From Bathymodiolus brooksi (Eukaryota; Mollusca; Bivalvia; Mytilida; Modiolidae): 64,000 nucleotides of DNA. The translations under genes were made by a program, and so were the position numbers. The DNA lies in contig OY804579.1 of the NCBI GenBank assembly GCA_963680875.1, forward strand, positions 49,936,536 through 50,000,535, written 5' to 3'. The notes beneath the pieces are model-generated. The model made no database searches, had not been told where the DNA came from, and saw nothing but the letters and a program-made list of their open reading frames with translations. This document shows positions 1-11,476 of this stretch, in pieces; position 1 is the stretch's first letter; the number at the start of each line of letters is the position of its first letter.

Positions 1-370
1 CTTTCAATCTCCATTTTACTGCCAACAGTTGAAATATCACCTCATCAGGGAACATTTCAACTCCCAGCTTACTGTCAACAGCTGAAATGTCGTCCCATCA
101 GGGAACATTCCAACTCTCAGCTTAAGACCAACAGATGAAATGTCACCTAATTAGGGAACATTCCAACTCCCAGCTTACAGCCAACAGATGAAATGTCACC
201 TCATCAGAGAACATTCCAACTCCTAGCTTACAGATAACAGTTGAAATGTCACTTCATCAGAGAATATTCAAACTCCCAGCTTACAGCCAACAGTTGACAT
301 GTCACTTCATCAAGGAACATTCCAATTCCCAGCTGATGACCAACAGTTGAAATGTCATTTGGTGCTGTTT
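1..370. repeat. Tandem repeat, about 58-bp unit
   Basis: About six diverged head-to-tail copies of a unit containing GGAACATTCCAACTCCCAGC followed by a stretch ending in GAAATGTCACCTCATCAG. The array runs off the left edge of the window, so its full length is unknown. No coding potential is seen. Confidence 0.85.
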
Positions 371-1228
371 CACTTCTATAGATAGCGATTTAATTTTTTT
401 CCCACTGTACATGTATTATCAACAGTAGAATGTTATAGACAAAGACCATACTCATACGGATAAAACTAATTTGACACTTTATTTGCAGACATTTAGACCA
501 TTTATCTGGTTATAATACATCTTAAAAGTTCGTCTTGGCCATAAGCAAAAACCATAAAATGCACTTGCGATAAAGACTTCATGTTTGTTTTGTTCTAATG
601 GCACTGTTTTTTACATTCTTTTTCAATCTTTATTATAAATTTTGTTTTCCTAATTCATTCTATGTTTCATTATTTGTGAAGAGACAAATATCAAAATAAC
701 ATTATAAGTGATATAGTTATGTTTATATACTCTTTTATTAATAGATTGTTTTGTTTATATCAGATCATGAAGATACTGTATAAATTTTATAGTAACCCTG
801 AGGTTACAACTAAAATATATCTCTATTGATCAGGGAACCAGAACTCCTCACAGCGTAATTTTGTAAAATTGTTTATGAAAATTGAACGAGAGGCTATAGA
901 TTATGTCCATTTAAATTTTGCATTAATTTTATGTAGTGTTTTAAAATGTTGAGAATGGAATTTTTTACCTTTGGAAACATTTGGATAAAGAGAAAGTAGA
1001 GTAATTCAAAAGAGAAAGTAGAGTAAATCAAAAGAGAAAGTAGAACTATTTTGGATAGAGATCATTATTAGAAACATTAAGACCTTGCTTCTTTTTGTGT
1101 AGACATACTGCAAATTTGAATATCCAGTAATCATGACCTCTGTGCTCACATGAAATTAACTAATACTATTAACAAATTAACTTACATTAAATTTGATAAA
1201 TTATAGTAAAACTAAGGTTGATCTCCCT
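371..1228. other. Non-coding AT-rich stretch
   Basis: No exon, RNA gene or recognisable element is seen. A short triplicated motif, AAAGAGAAAGTAGAG, lies near 990-1042. The stretch is probably intron of the myosin gene, whose tail exons should lie further left. Confidence 0.5.
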
Positions 1229-1497
1229 TGGGGTTAGTAGGGTTAGGGTGTTTAACGCCACTTTCAACAATACTTCAGTTATATCATGGCGGTCAATTTT
1301 ATTGGTGGAGGAAACCTGAGTACCCGGAGAAAACCACCGACCTGCCGCAAGTCACTGACAAACTTTATCACAAAATGTTGTATTGAGTAAATCTCGCCTG
1401 AGCGGGATTCGAACTCACAACTTCAGTAGTGATAGGCACTGATTTCCTAGGTAGTCGTAAATCCAACTACCATACGATCACGGCCACAATGGCCCCT
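1229..1497 (-). mobile_element. tRNA-derived SINE, family A, near full length
   Basis: Read on the minus strand, the element starts with a tRNA-like head. The head has an A-box-like stretch (TGGCCGTGATCGTATGG) and a B box (GAGTTCGAATCCC). A body follows with GGTTTTCTCCGGGTA and CCTCCACCAATAAAA, then a 3' end reading AACACCCTAACCCTAC. At least twelve relatives lie in this window on both strands, which shows it is a dispersed family. It belongs to the tRNA-derived SINE class common in bivalves; I cannot give the published family name. Confidence 0.8.
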
Positions 1498-2014
1498 GGA
1501 TTTCTTTTTCCTGATTAATAAAATTAAGTAACAATATTTAAAGTCGAGTACCACGAAATTAATACAGGTGTCTTTGTTGTTTATATAAACAATAACATAT
1601 TAACACTTTTGTGTACAATTTGACAACATAAATAAATATTTTCTTCTTGTTATACATCTTAAAAGAATCTTAATACAACAGACATTGAAATAAAGATCAA
1701 AAGAAATAATGCCTTTTACGATTTGATCTTAATAGATCTTATAACCTACAGATGCAAATCCTTTTTCTGGTCAAATAAAACAAATTTTTATAGGATGAAC
1801 AAGACTGTGTCAGCATAACGTTTATTCTAATACAACATTTGATAATACAGCAAATTTGGTTTGATGATATTCTGTTAGAAAATGACGAGCGTTATTTCGT
1901 AAGCATTTTTCACCAACTTCAAACTATGTTTCCAGAAAATAAAAATTGTAAAACTCAATTTGAGACAAAGAAAAACAATGGAGGAATGTGTCCATAGATT
2001 TTTACACATAGATG

Positions 2015-2036
2015 CCCCCCCCCCCCCCCCCCCCCC
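2015..2036. repeat. Poly-C run, 22 bases
   Basis: An uninterrupted run of 22 C. It reads as a G run on the sense strand of the myosin gene, so it would be poly-G in the pre-mRNA if this region is still intronic. The length of such runs is often uncertain in assemblies. Confidence 0.9.
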
Positions 2037-2049
2037 TACTTATAGCAAA

Positions 2050-2360
2050 AGTTAACAGGGGCATAACTCCAGAACGGAAAAAGTGGTCTAGTCTCAAATC
2101 GAATTTGACCTTTCTTTTATGATCCGTGACATTGTATATAAGTTTCGTGACATTGTGTATAAGTTTTGTGACATTGTGTATGAGTTTTGTGACATTGTGT
2201 ATGAGTTTCGTGACATTGTGTATGAGTTTCGTGACATTGTGTATAAGTTTCGTGACATTGTGTATAAGTTTCGTGACATTGTGTATAAGTTTCGTGACAT
2301 TGTATATAAGTTTCGTGACATTGTGTATAAGTTTCGTGACATTGTGTATAAGTTTCAATC
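2050..2360. repeat. 21-bp minisatellite inside a dispersed element
   Basis: From about 2119 to 2356 there are about eleven copies of a 21-bp unit containing TTTCGTGACATTGTGTATAA. The preceding 70 bases (GGGGCATAACTCC and onward) match the dispersed repeat at 3595-4020, so the array has grown inside a copy of that element. Since 21 is divisible by three, open frames appear on both strands; they are repeat artefacts. Confidence 0.85.
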
Positions 2361-3045
2361 AAATAATTTGCTTGAGGGGATCTTAGGTTATTGAGCGGAA
2401 AGTAAATGTGGGTCGTACAGACATGAGTAATCTTCATAAGGTTTTGCTCAAGATCATCAATTAAAAGTTACTACTAATCCTGAAGAATTATGCAAATTAA
2501 GGAAAAATCTAAAACACATGGTAAAAATCTTCATAAAATTTTACAGTGAAACACGAAGACAATTATATACACCTCAACTTCTCATGACAGAAAAAGGAAA
2601 CCTCATATGACACCTCTAATGAATAAACAACAAAAGAGTTTTCATATGGATTTTTGGCCAGTGACAGTTTCACAAATTTAATAACTTATTTTGCATGTCT
2701 GATAGTTATTTTGTACCCAATACCTTGATGAACTTAAAATTCATGGGAACATTTTTTGATCTATACAACTGATCACACCCTTCAATTAAATGAGACTTTT
2801 ACATGAATCATATAAAAACAGTTTTCCTTCAAGCTTAAGACGCCATTGTTTGTGAAGTTATGCAATTTTTCAATAAATTGAATTTTAATGCAATAATGTT
2901 GAAGTTCTAACAAATACTATTATTATTGATCTCAATCAAGATACAAAAAATATATCTTAAGTGGTTGGGAATTCAGGATATAGGAGTCAAAAGAATGGAA
3001 AAATGTGTACATAGAATACAGATGACCTTGCTTCCAGATTAGGAT
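2361..3045. other. Non-coding AT-rich stretch
   Basis: No exon or recognisable element is seen. It is probably intron or 3' flank of the myosin gene. Confidence 0.4.
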
Positions 3046-3310
3046 AGGTTAGGTTTATGGTGTTTAATGCCACTTTCAACAATATTTCAGTTATATCGTG
3101 GAAGTTAGTTTTATTGATGGAGGAAAGCGGAGTGTCCGGAGAAAACCACCGACCTATCGCAAGTCACTGACAAACTTTATCACATAATGTTACATTGAAT
3201 ATATCTCGTCATGAAAAGATTTCGAACTCACAACTTTAGTGGTGAGAGGCACTGATTGCTCAGGTAGTTGTAAATCCAACAACCATACGTTCACGACCAT
3301 GACGGCCCTT
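3046..3310 (-). mobile_element. tRNA-derived SINE, family A
   Basis: It has the same organisation as the copy at 1229-1497: tRNA-like head on the minus strand, core with CCTCCATCAATAAAAC, and a tail that ends in a run of AACACCATAAACCTAACC type. The B box has decayed (GAGTTCGAAATC). Confidence 0.78.
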
Positions 3311-3559
3311 CTAAGGATACAAAGCTAAGGGATAAACAAGCTATCAAAATAGTAAAATAGTAAACATCAACAATACAAGAAATCAACACAAAAGCCACCT
3401 CTTCTTTGATAAACCTCAAACTCCCAAGATAAATCAGTAAATAGTTGGCACAGCCAATGGATGCTCCCAGAAAATGCAAACAGACAAAATAAATAATTTT
3501 CAGATGAAATATCAGAGGAAAAGGGTCAACTCTCGCTTTCTAAATGTCAGCCAATAATA

Positions 3560-4020
3560 AAACCTAAAATGATTATCTGGAAACCTTCAATTTTGCTGAT
3601 TTTCCTATTTTAAAGGGGCATAACTCTTGAAAGGTATCTGTCACCACAGTAAGAATCAAATTTGACTTGTATTCTATGATCAATAATAGGTATATCAAAG
3701 TAAAAAGACAAATGTCCATAGTTATTGTCTGGAAACCATAAATTTTGGTAATTTTCCAATTTAAAGGGACATAACTCCTGAATGGAATCGGCCACCATAT
3801 TGAAAATCAACCGACCTCTATTTGATAATACACAATACATATGCCATAGCAGAAAGATGTGTGTTGTGGCAAAATAAAATCATAATCCAGAAACCATCAA
3901 TTATAATTATTCCCAAGGAGCATAACCCATGAACAGTATCGACCAACATGGTGAAAATCAAAGTAGACCTGTATATCATGAATAAGATACATTCTTCACT
4001 CTCGATATCTACCGTTAGAT
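3560..4020. repeat. Dispersed element with three ~130-bp internal repeats
   Basis: Three diverged units each contain GGGCATAACTCCTGAA followed by a GACCTGTAT-like block and an ATCCAGAAACCAT-like block. A fourth related fragment is at 2056-2110. Short open frames here are not conserved between units. The element's class is unknown. Confidence 0.65.
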
Positions 4021-4428
4021 TTCCATCAGTGAAAACAGGCATTAACTAACATGAATTCGAACAACACTCTAAAAAATTGTGATCGAAAACATGCTAAAAT
4101 ACATTTTTGTATGATCAACTGTTTGTGATATGATTGTGAATGACCAATAAATGACCAATAAAGCCTAAAAAGCTGACAGATGCATGATATCACAATAAAA
4201 CTGCTTAGTTCAAATAAAAAATAAACTCAACCAAACAATAAACAACTAGTTACACCAATTTCTTATTAACTTTCAATTTAATCAAAAAAATTACCTTTCA
4301 GGAGATCCACCTTGTCTTCTGTTAATTAACAAAAACATTACCCAATAGAACTTCATAAATTCCAATAAGTAACCAATTAGTTACTAGATTTTGACCGATA
4401 AATAAGGAAATATAATAAGTCGCTGGAC

Positions 4429-5035
4429 CATGAAACTAGAAGCACCCAGGAGCCTGTAATCACTCATTTGGTTTTGAATTTGACCTATAAATGATAACAG
4501 AAGTCAAAGCATATATCAAACTTCAAATATGATCTTTTTTTCTTTTTTTTTATAATTATTTAAAGAAATTTCTTCTTTTACTAATGGCAGCCATCTTTGA
4601 CATGTGTGAGGGCATCACACATAATTTTGAAAGTGGACCAACCAATGAGAAGATTTTAATGTGGGGGTTTTTTTTAAATTAAATTTGCATAATTGGTATA
4701 AATCATCTGAAAGACAAATTTCACAGAAATCCCACAGAAAAAAATGCTGAATTACTCATTGTCATATAAGGCAGCAATAGACAGTTAAAAACATATTATT
4801 CTTAGTAACAGCTGCCATCTTGAATGGACTGTGGCTGTCAGACACAATTCTGAAAAGGAACCACCAAAGGACCACCCCATCCAAGCTTGATTTGACTTGG
4901 TTCAGTGGTTTCGGAGGATAAGATTTAAATGTGAAAGATTTACGATGAATCATGGTGGATGGATGCCAAGTGATGGCAAAAGTTTCCATACCCATTGGCC
5001 AAGGTGAGCTAAAAACAACATTGCACATCAATTCT
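4429..5035. mobile_element. Dispersed element carrying the ancestor of the 312-bp satellite
   Basis: It begins with AAACTAGAAGCACCCAGGAG, continues through CTGTAATCACTCA and ends with AAGGTGAGCTAAAAAC. Inside are two diverged monomers of the sequence that forms the satellite at 33880-41148, recognisable by CAGCTGCCATCTTGAATGGA, CTGTCAGACACAATT and GGTTCAGTGGTTTC. Short inverted similarity between the ends suggests a non-autonomous transposon, but target-site duplications are not clear. Confidence 0.6.
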
Positions 5036-5091
5036 TTTAAACAACTATACTATATTTCCAAATATTTCTGATCTAGTACTTATATACTGAT

Positions 5092-5352
5092 GCTGGGTTA
5101 TGGTGCTTAACACCACTTTCAACAACATTTCAGTTATATTGTAGCCGTCAGTTTTATTGGTGGCGGAAACCGGAGTACCTGGAGTAAACCACCGACCTGT
5201 GGCAAGTCACTGACAAACTTCATCACATAATGTTTTATCAAGTACATCTCGCCATGAATGGGGTTCGAACTCACAACTTTAGTGGTGATAGGCATTGATT
5301 GCACAGGTAGTTGTAAAGGTACTACCATATGATCACGACCACGGCGGCCCCT
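5092..5352 (-). mobile_element. tRNA-derived SINE, family A
   Basis: A full-length minus-strand copy. It has a tRNA-like head with B box GAGTTCGAACCCC, a core with GGTTTACTCCAGGTA, and a tail of CACCATAACCCAGC. Confidence 0.8.
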
Positions 5353-5689
5353 CTATACTTAAGTTAAAATATGATCTACATATGTATATAAAAAGACATG
5401 TTAAATTACTGTCTATGTGACCACATACTGACACTGTCACAGCATTTCTTTTAAAATAAACATTAATTTCATTATAACAGCTCTGGTTCATTGATTCTAG
5501 AAAGTATATTCATATCATGTCAGATTATCAGTTACATGTATATTGTTGAGATCACTAAAAGTAGCTGAGGAAGTTAAGACAATAAATAAACAATTTTACT
5601 GAGCTACAAAATGGACAGAGACTGATTCTAAAAAAACAAATTTCACCTATTTGTAGTATGTTTAACCTATCGGTAAGATTTTTATAATA

Positions 5690-6970
5690 TTTTTAAACAC
5701 CACTGTGGTTAAATTTCTGCATGAGAATTCCTATCAACGGTCATTAACAAGGGAAATTAGCAACTTAAAAAATATTTTTGACGTTTTCAGACATATCGAA
5801 AATCCAAGACAACTTATCTGACATTCGGTCAGGCAATTTAGAAAAACTGTCTGACTGAAAGAAAATTTGTCTGACCGAATAAAAACCTAAAATGCTACCA
5901 CATATTCCACATCGCCATTAAAAACTCATTTATTTGTTTAACATGTTTACTTCAAGAATAAATTTTTAGGTATTCAGTTATCTCGTGACATTCTCAATAT
6001 TTTTTCAAAATTAAAAAGCTCATCCTGTAAATCATAACATTCATCTTCATAATCAATCAATGTCTTTGTGAAAAAAAAATTCTGTCCAGACATTAAATTC
6101 ACCCCCCCCCCCCCCCCCCCCCCCCCACCCCTTTCCACCTAAGATAAAAAAATGATGGTTTACCAAAACAAGAACACTTTTAATATTTTTATAGAATGTT
6201 ATTTTTAATATGGTAAATAAGGTATTGTTTGTTTTCCTTGCCGACTAACTCTCTGAAAGAGATGCCGACTCAAATTTGTTTTGGCAATTATCTTTCGGTT
6301 ACCGTATTGTATTTATCAAATCATGAATCTTTTGTACCTAACCATGTCAGACCATTAAGTCGAATCAATTTTTGTATGAATGACAATGTACCAAGAAATT
6401 AGGTTTTAAGAACATATTTAATGAAGAATATGAACTTTATCAACCTAAAAAACTTACGAATATATATTTTCAAAATACAAATAGTTAAAATGATAATCGT
6501 TTTGGTTTATTTTAAAGACCGATCTAGTCGAATGCCGATCTATGTTTGGGACGAATTATTTTTCTTTAAGGGAAGTTACTTGATTAGAATTACGCAATGG
6601 TCAAGGTAAATTATTCACAGAAAGCACTTATTTAAAGAAATAAACATGCTATTGCAAGAAAGATCGACTTTTAAAGACACTGTTTGACGGACAGACAAAG
6701 AGAAAATTGTTTCATGACCGAAGTAGAGAGCAAATTTTTACCGGACTTTCGGACCGATGTGCCGAAAACATCATCGGACCGGCTTGATTTTTACCTATCA
6801 GGTACGATGGTCCAGCATATTTCAATGTGTCTGCGTTTTGGTCATAAGAGAAACAGATTCTCCTTTTACTACCAGTGGATTATGATACTGCAACACCCTC
6901 GACAGTTAAATTTTCAAACTTTATCCATTTGGAGTGGAGAAATATCATAATTCACAGGTAGTAGAATTAG
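5690..6970. mobile_element. Dispersed element ending in a foldback
   Basis: Segments of this stretch recur at 45270-45497, for example GGTTAAATTTCTG near the left side and CATAAGAGAAACAGATTCTC near the right. The right end (about 6860-6968) folds back on itself, with CTACCAGTGGATTATGATA pairing against TATCATAATTCACAGGTAG. A 25-base poly-C run sits inside at 6102-6126. No transposase reading frame is seen. The limits are approximate. Confidence 0.5.
6102..6126. repeat. Poly-C run, 25 bases
   Basis: An uninterrupted run of 25 C, which is G-rich on the sense strand of the myosin gene. It is followed by a short CCC-rich stretch. Confidence 0.9.
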
Positions 6971-7045
6971 AATCTATATTTAATTTCTTATTAAGTATAA
7001 ATTGTACCTAAACAATTTTTAGCTATCTTTATGATAAATACTGAC

Positions 7046-7221
7046 CTTTCAATCCATCTCTGTATGGCAACTTGTATTTTTCTTGTTGCTTCAACAGTTC
7101 TAAGGAAAGACTTCCTAGCTAAATGGCTACGAATGGATTTTTGAAGAATTAGAACAGAATCTAATTTAATCTTTCTACATATTTCATCTAACTTTTCTTC
7201 AAAGAATTCTTTCAAGAAGAC
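7046..7221 (-). CDS. MYO15: Myosin exon: end of converter and IQ neck
   Basis: Reads VFLKEFFEEKLDEI and then two calmodulin-type light-chain binding motifs, LQKSIRSHLARKSF and IQVAIQRWIER. VFLK directly follows IGATK of the previous exon, as in all myosins. The acceptor is TTTAG and the donor is AAAG|GTCAGT. The exon enters in phase 0 and leaves with two bases over. It is the last exon recognised; the tail exons must lie to the left of it, probably beyond the window. Confidence 0.92.
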
Positions 7222-7377
7222 CTAAACATAAAACAAAATTGTTGTAACACTGTAATACATAATGAAGTTTATAATACTAATTTGAAATGTTGATAAAAAA
7301 TTACACAAGAAACATCCTTTAATGTATGAAGCATATAAAATTATCTGAAACAGAAAAACTTATTTTTTAATACAATA

Positions 7378-7508
7378 GTTTGTCAGTAACTTGCGGCTGA
7401 TCGGTGGTTTTCTCCGGGTACTACGTTTCCTCCACCAATAAAACTGACCACCACAATATAGCTGAAATATTGTTGAAAGTGACATTAAACTCCATTATCC
7501 TTACCCCC
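7378..7508 (+). mobile_element. SINE family A, 3' part only
   Basis: Contains GGTGGTTTTCTCCGGGTA, CCTCCACCAATAAAACTGAC and GAAATATTGTTGAAAGTG in plus orientation. The tRNA-like head is missing, as expected for 5' truncation. Confidence 0.75.
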
Positions 7509-7714
7509 TTTAATAAAATAAGAAATTTTTGAAAATTATGAACAAAAGTCACAAATACAATTGTACAAACATTAATATGCTCTAATGCTAAATTGCATAT
7601 TTGTAAGGAACTTTTGAAAATTATAAATGAAAGTTACAAAAAAAAATTTAATATGATCTAATGCAAAATTATATATTCTTGAACAGTTTATAGGAGAGAT
7701 AACTCTTGACTGAC

Positions 7715-7838
7715 CTTAGTGGCTCCTATTCTGTACTGATCAACATATTGCGTGCCTTGTGTTTTCAGGATTGTAGCACTGACATCGTTTGGTAAGAGAT
7801 GGGTGCTGATTTTTTGTCCTTGTAACAGAAATCTATAT
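7715..7838 (-). CDS. MYO15: Myosin exon: converter region
   Basis: Encodes YRFLLQGQK, a middle part, and ends DQYRIGATK, the converter subdomain that carries the power stroke to the lever arm. The donor is AAG|GTCAGT and the acceptor follows a T-rich tract (AAACAG). The first base completes the Arg codon split with the previous exon. Confidence 0.93.
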
Positions 7839-9196
7839 CTGTTTAAAAAAAACCAACAGAATTACGTTATATGAAATGTTTTACTTAGTAGTCAACAAAC
7901 AAAAGAAATCGTGGAAGTTGCTTGGTGATTTTTTTTTTGGACATTATATCACACAATGTTTTTGTATTTAATTATTTAATTACATTCTTGCATGGTCCAC
8001 CGATTTAATTCTTGAATAATTCAGCTTATGTTTCTCCACCCTTTCTTGTGATGATACATGTGTTACTAAGAAATATAAAGAAAAATAAAAGATTCTATGA
8101 CACACCCATTTATTCTATTCAGATATATCAAGGCATTTGGTTGAAAGGTGCTGAATCATACTGAAGGCTTAGTATGATGGCAACCAAGTGCATGTGATGT
8201 ATTGTGAAATTAATTATACCAGAAGGCATGTAAACAAAGCTTAACTACTGATATTGTGTATAAAGTTTTATATAGAAATAAAAAATACTATAATTCTTCT
8301 GTAGTACTTTGGCAAAAAAAAATTATTTAAAAAGAAATTAACATAGACTATGGTGGAAAAAGGGAAATAACTCTATGAAACAAACTAGCTGAAATAATAT
8401 AATATCATTATATCGTGTTCTTATTTACAGCTATGTATGAACTAAATCCAAGAAAAGCTAGGCAAAATGAACAAAAAAGTTATAACATAAAGCATGGAAA
8501 AGGGACAATAATTCTTTTTTTGTTTTGCCACTTGTCCATGCTAAAAACTGATCTACAATGAAAAAATATAGCCAATACAATTATCTCTGGCTAAAGACAA
8601 AATCAAGAGACTGCACTGCACACAGAGGAATAACAAAAATCAATATTTTAATAATAAGCTTAATCTCATATTCTTCACATATTACAGTTTTTTATATGGT
8701 ACATATATTAGCAAATACAGATTCTTTTGTCTCTTGTTGATGTGAAAATAAAACTTTGCACTTTTCCAGCAAAAATTACTAGTCAGAAAGAGGCTCCTGA
8801 TCTATTTCAATGATACATTACAATATAGACAGGAAATTGATGTATTTCCTCATAAAGAAAAACATGGGTCAAGCTGGATAAATTTTCATACTACACAAAT
8901 ATATGTAATTTCTACAAGATCGACAGATATGTTCAATTTCAATAATAAATACTTGGAATTGGCTTGGATGTAAAAAATGTGTTATACTGAATCAAAGTAA
9001 TATCTTACTATATATACAGTGAAACCGTTCTAACCTGAACCCGAATAAACCGAACTTTAAATAAAGTCTGAATGTAGGAAGTTTTTGTTAATTTAACCTG
9101 CATAAACCGGAACACCTGTCTATTCTGAACACAGAAGTTGGTCCCAAGGAGGTTTGGTTTAGGTAGGTTTCACTGTAGAATACACAAATTAAATAC
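7839..9196 (-). other. Myosin intron with one MITE
   Basis: An intron of 1358 bases. Apart from the MITE at 9017-9175, which sits just inside the splice acceptor side of the adjoining exon, I see no element. Confidence 0.6.
9017..9175. mobile_element. MITE, pogo-like termini
   Basis: Starts CAGTGAAACCGTTCTAACCTG, ends GGTAGGTTTCACTG and is flanked by TA on both sides. The termini are inverted repeats of the CAGTGAAACC type seen in pogo/Tigger elements of the Tc1/mariner superfamily. There is no open frame. Relatives are at 10049, 14151 and 63183. Confidence 0.75.
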
Positions 9197-9367
9197 CTTT
9201 CAATGAAAACAGGGAACTTTATTCTGACTGGGTATCCCATTTTTCTAATCTTGATGGTGTCCATCATTCCTGTGTATCTTAACTGATCCAAAACAACTGT
9301 AGACTCAAAATACATGGGAGCTTTGTGATTGTTGGGTTTTAGGCATCTCACAAAGTATGGATTACAT
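9197..9367 (-). CDS. MYO15: Myosin exon: RCLKPN and SH1 helix
   Basis: Encodes CNPYFVRCLKPNNHKAP followed by VLDQLRYTGMMDTIKIRK and ends in FIER. This is the highly conserved region before the SH helices and the start of the converter. The acceptor is TTTTTCAG and the donor is AAAG|GTATTT. It enters and leaves with split codons that fit both neighbours. Confidence 0.95.
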
Positions 9368-9680
9368 CTGAAAAATTAAATAAAAAGAACATGAAAACAC
9401 TAAATAAATCAGCCCAAAGGAGCTAAAATTATTGAACAAAAACATTTAAATCCATTACTCATGAAAGGAAAAACAACTAAAAATAGTCAAACTTTATTCT
9501 TAGAGACAACATGTATAAGGCTCTGTTGATTAATGGAAAACAGCAGTGCATATGTTTCAATAAACAATAATGATGACTTGATGCCAGTGACACCTAATGA
9601 CAGGACAGTGCATTACATTTGCACGAAAAAATCCTTACGTTTGCGAGGAAAAACCCATTACATTTGCACGAATTAAAAAC

Positions 9681-9790
9681 ACGGAGTACCCCATGAAAAC
9701 CACCGACCTGCCACAAGTCACTGACAAACTTTTATCACATAATATTGCATCAAGTACACCTCGCCTGAGCGGGATTCAAGCTCACATAAT
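9681..9790 (-). mobile_element. SINE family A fragment
   Basis: Contains the core GAAAACCACCGACCTGCC and the region GCCTGAGCGGGATTC. Both ends are missing. Confidence 0.7.
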
Positions 9791-9871
9791 CTAGGAGGTA
9801 AAACGTTCTTGTATAAGGACAACAAAAATGCCATACAAAGAAGTCTACAAGATAATAAAATGTTAGCCTAC

Positions 9872-10026
9872 TTTGACATGCTATCTATCAGAGACAACAA
9901 AGATTCTGTAAATCCTGCTGATACAGTAGGTGTCCTAGGTTTGACTGTGATGTAACGTCCTGTTGTTTTACTCAGCGTCTTGGTTATATATCTATCTCTC
10001 ATTTCTTTAAACATTTGAGCAATTGT
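9872..10026 (-). CDS. MYO15: Myosin exon: actin-binding loop region
   Basis: Encodes TIAQMFKEMRDRY, a basic loop with TKTLSKTTGRYITVKPRTPT, and VSAGFTESLLSLIDSMSK. It corresponds to the variable loop 2 and the following helix of the lower 50-kDa domain, which contacts actin. The donor is the weaker CAAA|GTAGGC. The frame joins exactly to both neighbours. Confidence 0.93.
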
Positions 10027-10048
10027 CTGAAATCAAAATGTAGGTATA

Positions 10049-10231
10049 CAATGAAGCCTGTCTAAATTTAACCTCCTTGGGCCCAACTTTTGTGTCCAGG
10101 AATAGACATGTTTTTGGCTTATACAGAATAAATTAAAAAAGATTTCATACATTAGGACTTTATTTTAAGTTGGGTTTATATTGAATTTCAGTTTTAAATA
10201 TTCAAGGGTTCTGTTTAGACAGGTTTCACTG
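10049..10231. mobile_element. MITE, pogo-like termini
   Basis: Starts CAATGAAGCCTGTCTAA, ends TTTAGACAGGTTTCACTG and is flanked by TA. It is the same family as 9017-9175. It starts 22 bases from the acceptor side of the 9872-10026 exon, so it has shaped the polypyrimidine region. Confidence 0.75.
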
Positions 10232-10260
10232 TACCTGTATATCTATATGTATCATGAATA

Positions 10261-11476
10261 CCGTATTTAGGGTTGAATAATGTGCATTCGTGCATAATGC
10301 ACACCCCCTCTTGGCCTTGAAAATCTCCACAAAAAAACTAGTTCGTGTCTATAATGTGCATGGACTTTCAAAAAAAATCTCCGTCGGAAATGTAAGAATT
10401 AAATATCAATCGTATATATTTTTCAGTCCTTTGGAGCATGTTTCATTTGATGGGAGAATTTAAGAACCATTTATCTCTTTTCATTTTCAATAAAGTTGCA
10501 AAATATTAAATGTGTTGGGTTTTATTGGCATTTTCATATGTTTTTATTATCCGGATGGTGTGTAATGGATTCGAAATCTAGTACAGCATTGGTAAATATA
10601 AGTTTAAATTCCGGATCTGAACGTAAATTAACGCAGTTGATATTTGAAGATGACAGAAAATAATGATATAGAATAAAGAAAGGCAAACAATTGTCACTTA
10701 TTATGACATTGTTGAACAATGATAAGCTTGTGAGGAGTTGTTGAAAATATGGTTGTTACATACATCAAAGAGTGCCGACAATCCGTTATTTTTTGGTATT
10801 TTTAAAATTGACCAAATAATTAATGATCATGAATGAACTACAAACAATGCCTTATTATTTAGTGATGAAATAGCATCCAAGCCATGCAATCATAAAAGAT
10901 TGTTATATGTTGTAATTTTGTGTTAATCGGATTTAACTTCACCTGGGAGCAATCAAGCTATTAGACTTGACATAAAAATTGACAAATACATTTTATTGTT
11001 TCTTTTCTTTTTATTTCAATCACTATAATCTTGTGTAAACAAAGTCTGACAGTGTAATTATACACTAAGTAATTATGACACCTTTATACTTGCACACATT
11101 TTGAAATCTTATCGGCAAGATTATTGATTATTTTACACATGGCTAGATATAGTCAAGACGTTTATATTTAGTTTATTTTCGTATCTATCAAAGGTAAATA
11201 TTTACAAGTACAAAACAAAACTGCACTAGACAGTTTTAATTCTTCAATAATTAAAACATAGTAGATGCAATTAATTATTTTGTGGAATAGTGTCCAAACA
11301 ATTTAAGAAATATTTAACTTTGCATGTTGACAATAGTAAACAAAAAAACATGGTGGACATGGGATTTCCCGGTCTGGGAAAGAGTGAAACACATTGTTCC
11401 TGTTTATAATGCGCACCCCTCCTACAAAATAAAGAATCTGGGCAAAATCCTGTGCATTATGCACCAGTAATTATGG
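10261..11476. mobile_element. Non-autonomous DNA transposon, 1.2 kb
   Basis: Flanked by TA. The left end CCGTATTTAGGG and right end TAATTATGG are imperfect inverted repeats. Subterminal GTGCATTCGTGCATAATGCAC on the left is matched by GTGCATTATGCAC on the right. The interior is AT-rich with no transposase frame, so it is probably an internally deleted or MITE-type member of a TA-targeting superfamily. Confidence 0.6.

Noticed and set aside
2002..2437. Several overlapping open frames on both strands
   Set aside because: All come from the 21-bp tandem repeat.
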